NCBI RefSeq assembly: GCF_011046895.1
Contig: NZ_CP049250.1
Coordinates: 3,136,501-3,200,500, forward strand
Source of the DNA: Rhizobium rhizoryzae
Lineage (GTDB): Bacteria; Pseudomonadota; Alphaproteobacteria; Rhizobiales; Rhizobiaceae
Direction: 5' to 3'
DNA: 64,000 nucleotides
Shown: positions 59,544 to 64,000 of the stretch, piece after piece
Layout: each line of letters begins with the position of its first letter
How positions within the stretch are numbered: the stretch's first letter is position 1
Program-made: the position numbers and the translations under genes
Notes under the pieces: generated by a model
What the model was told of the DNA's origin: nothing
What the model saw: only the letters and a program-made list of their open reading frames with translations
Database searches by the model: none

Positions 59544-59569
59544 CCAAACAAGAGGAGTTGACCGGTCCC

Positions 59570-61123
59570 TTAGCCTTCCTTGATCGGAAGTGCGATGAAG
59601 CGGCTGCCGCTCTGCGATTCGATCTGGAACAGCGCCCGGGTACGGCCATCCTTGCGGGCGGCGGCGATGGCCTTGGTAATGTCGGCTGCCGTTGCGACCT
59701 GCTGGTTGTTGACGGCGGTGATCTTCTCACCTTCCTTCAGTCCCTTGGCTGCAGCTTCCGAGTCCGGATCGACATCGGTTACCGCAACGCCCGTGCCATC
59801 ATCGGAAGGGCCGACGGTGATGCCAAGGTTGGCAAGCGCCTTTTCGCTCGAAGGCTGCGCCTGCTGCTGGCTCTGCTGCGTTTCGGCCTTGGAGGCTTCG
59901 TCGCTTGCGAGATTGCCGAGCGTCACTTCAACGGATTGCGCCTTGCCGCCGCGCCAGATGGAAACATCCACCTTCTTGTTCGGGCCGATGGCTGCAACCT
60001 TCTTGGCCAGGTCACGGGCATCCTTGATCGGCTCGCCATTGACGGCGGTGATCACATCACCCTGCTTGATGCCAGCCTTTGCGCCCGGAGACCCGTTCTG
60101 CGGAGACACGACCAGCGCACCCTTGGCTTCTGCAAGACCGAGCGATTCCGCGATTTCCTGTGTCACTGGCTGGATCTGGACACCAAGCCAGCCGCGTTCC
60201 ACCTTGCCGCTCTTCATCAGGTCGGCCACCACATCCTTTGCGGTCGAGGCGGGAATTGCGAACGCGATGCCGACGCTGCCGCCGGAGGGCGAGAAGATCG
60301 CGGTGTTTATACCGACCACTTCACCGTTCTGGTTGAAGGTCGGGCCACCGGAGTTACCGCGGTTGACCGGCGCATCGATCTGGATGAAGTCGTCATAGGG
60401 ACCGGAACCGATATCGCGGCCACGGGCAGAGACGATACCGGCCGTGACTGTGCCACCGAGACCGAAGGGGTTGCCGACGGCAACGACCCAGTCGCCGACG
60501 CGGATCTTCGCGTCATCGGCAAACTTCACATAGGTGAACTTGCGCTTGGTATCGACCTTCAGGACGGCGAGATCCGTCCGGCTGTCCTTGCCGATCAGCT
60601 TCGCATCGAGTTCGGTCCCGTCGTTCATGACCACCGTATAGGCCGAACCGTCAGCCACGACGTGATTGTTGGTGACGAGATAGCCGTCTTCCGAGATGAA
60701 GAAGCCGGAGCCCTGTGCGACAGGACGCATGTAATGCTGGCGGTTGCCGTTGCGGTTGTTGCGCTCGGCGCGCTCCTGGTTTCGGCCGTTCGGCATCTGG
60801 CCGCCAAATTCACGGAAGAAGCGCTTCAACGGATGGTCGTCCGGAAGCTCGTCAAAGCCGCGGCCTCCAAATGAGAAGCCATTGCTGGCATCGTCCGAGG
60901 CTGGCGTCGTATCGGATTTAACGCGAACGGAAACAACGGCAGGCGATACGGCGGAAACGACATCTGCGAAGCTTGGAACCTGCGGCGAAGCAACAGTCAC
61001 CGGCTCAGCATAGGATTGATAGACTTGTGCGGGAATGCCGGTCGAAAGCATTACGGCTGCGAGGCCCGCCACAGTGGTTCCCTTGAGAATGGTCTTCAGG
61101 GAGGGGCGTCCGATCTTGCTCAT
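59570..61123 (-). CDS. degP: Do-family periplasmic serine protease/chaperone
   Basis: DegP degrades or holds misfolded periplasmic proteins. The 517-residue protein has a signal peptide (about 1-39), the trypsin-like triad His154 (VTNNHVV), Asp184 (RTDLAVLKV) and Ser258 (NRGNSGGP), and two PDZ domains at roughly 300-390 and 430-515 (GSPGAKAGIKQGDVITAVNG and AAAKGLKEGEKITAVNN). A polar Asn/Arg-rich stretch lies at about 112-131. The ATG 61123 has an AAAGGT site. It sits between the cytochrome maturation genes and the two-component pair. Confidence 0.95.
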   Translation of the reverse strand: MSKIGRPSLKTILKGTTVAGLAAVMLSTGIPAQVYQSYAEPVTVASPQVPSFADVVSAVSPAVVSVRVKSDTTPASDDASNGFSFGGRGFDELPDDHPLKRFFREFGGQMPNGRNQERAERNNRNGNRQHYMRPVAQGSGFFISEDGYLVTNNHVVADGSAYTVVMNDGTELDAKLIGKDSRTDLAVLKVDTKRKFTYVKFADDAKIRVGDWVVAVGNPFGLGGTVTAGIVSARGRDIGSGPYDDFIQIDAPVNRGNSGGPTFNQNGEVVGINTAIFSPSGGSVGIAFAIPASTAKDVVADLMKSGKVERGWLGVQIQPVTQEIAESLGLAEAKGALVVSPQNGSPGAKAGIKQGDVITAVNGEPIKDARDLAKKVAAIGPNKKVDVSIWRGGKAQSVEVTLGNLASDEASKAETQQSQQQAQPSSEKALANLGITVGPSDDGTGVAVTDVDPDSEAAAKGLKEGEKITAVNNQQVATAADITKAIAAARKDGRTRALFQIESQSGSRFIALPIKEG

Positions 61124-61268
61124 GGTTCGATACCTTTATCATCATTCAGACTGGTTGCCGGAGGTCCGGCGGCGGTGGATGACTGAAGATATAGGTGCCG
61201 TGACCTTAACTGCACGTGTCCGATGGGTGAAATGTTTGTAATGTTGCGGAGAGCGGAAAAAACGCCGC

Positions 61269-61742
61269 TCAGCCCTCTTCCTTGCGCAGCAGTTCCGCCA
61301 GTCGCGCCTGCTCTTCCGCCGTCAGGGCCTTCTCAGCACCCGTCGTGGGACGGGAGCGGCGAGACAGCCGGTAGACGGCAATTCCGCCGATGATGAAAAG
61401 GACCGCAGGGGTTGCCCAAAGCGCGATCGTCCGGGCGCTTAGTCGTGGCTTCAGCAGCACGAATTCGCCGTAGCGCGAGACGAGGTAGTTGATCACCTGC
61501 TCGTCGCTATCGCCCGCCGTTATCCGCTCGCGCACCAGCACGCGCAGGTCCTTGGCAAGCTCGGCGTTCGAATCGTCGATGGACTGGTTCTGGCAGACCA
61601 TGCAGCGAAGCTGAGCTGACAGGTCACGGGCGCGCTGCTCTAGCTTCGGGTCCTTCAGAACCTCATCGGGATTGACGGCAAGAGCAGTCACCGGCGCCAG
61701 CATCAGGCTCGCCAGCAGGACGAGAGGAAAACGCCTCTTCAT
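61269..61742 (-). CDS. ccmH: Cytochrome c maturation protein CcmH (CycL)
   Basis: CcmH reduces apocytochrome c CXXCH cysteines before haem attachment. The 157-residue precursor has a signal peptide (about 1-22), the active motif [10 protein letters not shown] with Cys47 and Cys50, and a C-terminal membrane helix (about 104-122, [18 protein letters not shown]). Its ATG overlaps the ccmF stop codon by 4 nt, showing translational coupling. This is the short CycL form; the CycH (TPR) protein is encoded elsewhere. Confidence 0.95.
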   Translation of the reverse strand: MKRRFPLVLLASLMLAPVTALAVNPDEVLKDPKLEQRARDLSAQLRCMVCQNQSIDDSNAELAKDLRVLVRERITAGDSDEQVINYLVSRYGEFVLLKPRLSARTIALWATPAVLFIIGGIAVYRLSRRSRPTTGAEKALTAEEQARLAELLRKEEG

Positions 61743-63736
61743 TGCGCAGGCTCCATGGCGGGCTTGGCCGGCTTTGCCGCCTTTGCTCTGCGGCTTGGCG
61801 CGCCAACACGCAGGCGGCGGTCAGAGAGCGAAACAAAGCCGCCAATCATCATGATCAAGCCACCAAGCCAGATACAGAGAATGAAAGGCTTCCACCAGAT
61901 GCGTACCACGATACCGCCATCGGCCATCGGGTCGCCCAGCGACACATAAAGCTGGCTGAGACCGAAGCTAACGATACCGGCTTCCGTCGTCGGCATGCGG
62001 CGCGCGGTATAGATTCGCTTGGAGGACCAGACGTCGGCAACGGCAACGCCCGCCTTGCTGATCGTGAAATGCGCTCGCTCTTCGGTAAAGTTCGGGCCGA
62101 CCGCTTCCTTCATGCCATCGAATACGAGCGTATAGCCGCCTGCATCCGCTGTCATGCCCTGCTTCATTTCCAGCACGTGCTCGGTCTCGAAAGCCGTCAC
62201 CGCCACGATGCCCAGCACGGTAACGCCAAGGCCCATATGCGCCAGCGCCGTTCCGAAGGCAGAGCGTGGAAGCCCCTTCAACCGGGCAAGGGCAATGGAA
62301 AAAGCCAGCTTGCCGAAGTTGGCGCGGTACCAGAGGTCGACCAGCGAACCGAGAATGAGATAGATGCCGAGCGCCAGACCGAGGAAGGCCAGAACAGGGC
62401 CGCCATTTTCCACGTAGTAGATCCCGAGCCCTACAACCAGCGCCAGCCCCGCAACGAGATAGAGCCGCTGCATGGCGCCCAGGAGATCACCCCGTTTCCA
62501 GGCCAGAAGCGGCCCCATGGGCACGATCAGCAGAAGCGGAATCATCAACAGGCCGAAGGTCAGGTTGAAGAAGGGCGCGCCGACGGAAATCTTCTCACCC
62601 GTCAGCGTCTCCAGAACCAGCGGATAAAGCGTACCGGTCAGCACCGTCGCGGTCGATACCGTCAGGATCAGATTGTTGAGAACCAGAGCGCCTTCGCGGG
62701 AAATGGGCGCAAAGATTCCGCCGCTTTTCAGCTGCGGTGCGCGCCAGGCAAACAGTGCAAAAGCTCCGCCGACGAAGATCGAGAGGATGGCCAGAATGAA
62801 GGTGCCGCGGGTCGGGTCTGTCGCGAAGGCATGCACGGAGGTAAGAACGCCGGAGCGGACGAGGAAGGTTCCGAGCAACGACAGCGAGAAGGTGATGATC
62901 GCCAGAAGCACGGTCCAGATCTTCAGCGCCTCGCGCTTTTCCATCACCAGCGCCGAGTGCAGAAGTGCTGTTCCCGCAAGCCACGGCATGAAGGAAGCGT
63001 TTTCGACCGGATCCCAGAACCACCAGCCGCCCCAGCCGAGCTCGTAATAGGCCCAGTAGGACCCCATGGCGATGCCAGCCGTCAGGAAGGTCCAGGCAGC
63101 CAGCGTCCAGGGGCGAACCCAGCGCGCCCATGCCGCGTCGATGCGTCCTTCGATGAGGGCAGCAACGGCAAAGGAGAAGCAGACGGAGAAGCCGACATAA
63201 CCGAGATAGAGCAACGGCGGATGCACTGCCAGACCCGGGTCCTGAAGAACGGGGTTCAGGTCCTGCCCTTCCGCGGGTGCCGGCATCAGGCGGATGAAGG
63301 GATTGGAGGTCAGCAGAATGAACAGCAGGAAGGCGACCGTCACCCAGGCCTGCACGGCCAGCACGTTGGCCCGCAATGTTTCCGGCAGATTGCGCCCGAA
63401 GAATGCAACGAGTGCGCTGAACAGCGTCAGGATCAGCAGCCACAGCATCATGGAACCTTCGTGGTTCCCCCAGACGCCGGAAAGCTTGTAGACCATGGGC
63501 ATCAGCGAATGGGAGTTCTCCCAGACATTGCGCACGGAAAAATCGGAAACCGCATAGGCCCAGGTCAGCGCCAGAAACGAAAGCGTCACCATGCCAAAGA
63601 GGATGATGGAGCCCGAGGGTGCCAGCGCCATCAGCGCCGCATCGTTCCGCCGCGCACCCACAACGGGCGCGATGGAGACGATCAGGGCAATCGCAAGCGC
63701 CAGAACCAGCGCATAATGGCCGATCTCGACAATCAT
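61739..63736 (-). CDS. ccmF: Cytochrome c haem lyase subunit CcmF (CycK)
   Basis: CcmF takes haem from CcmE and delivers it to apocytochrome c at the periplasmic side. The 665-residue integral membrane protein has about fifteen helices and the WWD haem-handling signature [20 protein letters not shown], plus conserved histidines in periplasmic loops (EGSMMLW and [10 protein letters not shown]). It lies between ccmE (ATGA overlap) and ccmH in one operon. Confidence 0.96.
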   Translation of the reverse strand: MIVEIGHYALVLALAIALIVSIAPVVGARRNDAALMALAPSGSIILFGMVTLSFLALTWAYAVSDFSVRNVWENSHSLMPMVYKLSGVWGNHEGSMMLWLLILTLFSALVAFFGRNLPETLRANVLAVQAWVTVAFLLFILLTSNPFIRLMPAPAEGQDLNPVLQDPGLAVHPPLLYLGYVGFSVCFSFAVAALIEGRIDAAWARWVRPWTLAAWTFLTAGIAMGSYWAYYELGWGGWWFWDPVENASFMPWLAGTALLHSALVMEKREALKIWTVLLAIITFSLSLLGTFLVRSGVLTSVHAFATDPTRGTFILAILSIFVGGAFALFAWRAPQLKSGGIFAPISREGALVLNNLILTVSTATVLTGTLYPLVLETLTGEKISVGAPFFNLTFGLLMIPLLLIVPMGPLLAWKRGDLLGAMQRLYLVAGLALVVGLGIYYVENGGPVLAFLGLALGIYLILGSLVDLWYRANFGKLAFSIALARLKGLPRSAFGTALAHMGLGVTVLGIVAVTAFETEHVLEMKQGMTADAGGYTLVFDGMKEAVGPNFTEERAHFTISKAGVAVADVWSSKRIYTARRMPTTEAGIVSFGLSQLYVSLGDPMADGGIVVRIWWKPFILCIWLGGLIMMIGGFVSLSDRRLRVGAPSRRAKAAKPAKPAMEPAQ

Positions 63737-64000
63737 CGCGTCACACTCCCTTTGGCGCCGGTGGTCGGGCTGCCTTCGCCCTCCTTCCAGACGCCGTCCG
63801 CCTTCAGGCGATCCGCCACTTCCTTCGGCATGTAGTTCTCATCATGCTTGGCCAGCACCGAATCTGCAACGAAGGCACGGGAAGACGTGAACACGCCTTC
63901 GGTCACCACGCCCTGGCCCTCGCGAAACAGGTCCGGCAGAATTCCGGTATAGCTCACAGGTACGCTCGCCGAGCCATCGGTCACCTTGAAGCTCACGGTC
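63733..64000 (-). CDS. ccmE: Haem chaperone CcmE (CycJ), C-terminal part
   Basis: The frame is open to the window edge, so the N-terminal anchor is missing. The visible part ends the beta-barrel domain with [16 protein letters not shown] and then HDENYMP, where the His binds haem covalently and Tyr is the axial ligand, followed by the usual flexible tail. CcmE carries haem to CcmF. Its stop overlaps the start of ccmF. Confidence 0.95.
   Translation of the reverse strand, partial: TVSFKVTDGSASVPVSYTGILPDLFREGQGVVTEGVFTSSRAFVADSVLAKHDENYMPKEVADRLKADGVWKEGEGSPTTGAKGSVTR

Noticed and set aside
61742-63835. A 697-codon plus-strand frame opposite ccmF
   Set aside because: It is antisense to a conserved haem lyase gene and looks like codon-bias shadow (glutamine and arginine rich).
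1-64000. CRISPR arrays, insertion sequences, prophage or toxin-antitoxin loci
   Set aside because: I saw no regularly spaced repeats, no transposase or integrase, and no recognisable toxin-antitoxin pair.

Overview
The window is ordinary chromosome of a GC-rich alphaproteobacterium, almost certainly a member of the Rhizobiaceae (Rhizobium/Agrobacterium/Sinorhizobium group). The reasons are the gene order rpoZ-rsh-acpS-lepB-rnc-era-recO, tandem Porin_2-type (RopA-like) porins, a PleC-type kinase next to glnE, a regulator/kinase pair next to a Do protease, and the cytochrome c maturation genes ccmE-ccmF-ccmH beside them. I see no phage, transposon, integrase, plasmid or CRISPR signature. Coding density is high and most long antisense frames are shadows of real genes.

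Layout. 1-8.3 kb: end of an MFS transporter, then a minus-strand housekeeping block (RecO, Era, RNase III, signal peptidase I, holo-ACP synthase, a DUF3563 microprotein, the bifunctional (p)ppGpp enzyme and RNA polymerase omega). 8.6-14.6 kb: NYN-domain protein, small unknown protein, SmpB, DapA, a soluble lytic transglycosylase and an alpha/beta hydrolase. 14.7-17.8 kb: two paralogous porins and tRNA-Ser(GCU). 17.9-24 kb: a ferredoxin reductase-like flavoprotein, a PilZ-like protein, a HisC-like aminotransferase, small Sel1 and DUF2147 proteins, and AMP nucleosidase. 24-27.7 kb: a polyprenyl-phosphate sugar module (flippase-like membrane protein, GT2 synthase, GT-C transferase). 27.7-31.5 kb: an omega-aminotransferase and a glutamine synthetase-like ligase, divergently arranged, suggesting polyamine or amine catabolism, followed by a diacylglycerol-kinase-like protein. 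31.7-40.3 kb: MFS efflux, an L,D-transpeptidase lipoprotein, a pentameric ligand-gated ion channel homologue with a dCache receptor, a pentapeptide-repeat protein, ETF-ubiquinone oxidoreductase, a GXWXG/DUF4334 protein and a divergent SDR. 40.5-49 kb: RND efflux pair, YegD-like Hsp70, a divergent uracil-DNA glycosylase, two microproteins and an EamA transporter. 49-64 kb: aminopeptidase N, PleC-like kinase, GlnE, an OmpR-type two-component pair, DegP and cytochrome c maturation genes.

The strongest candidate for an under-described system is at 33752-35932. A membrane receptor with a dCache_3-like periplasmic sensor and a HAMP-like tail, but no output domain, ends 3 nt before the start of a bacterial homologue of Cys-loop neurotransmitter receptors. 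The two genes are probably translated from one message, which suggests that the receptor tunes or feeds the channel. Secondary items are a uracil-DNA glycosylase that has lost two of its four Fe-S cysteines and the motif A Glu, an SDR without the Tyr/Lys catalytic pair, a pair of tandem microprotein genes, a sugar-lipid module resembling RgtD/RgtE, and several palindromic operator-like sites.
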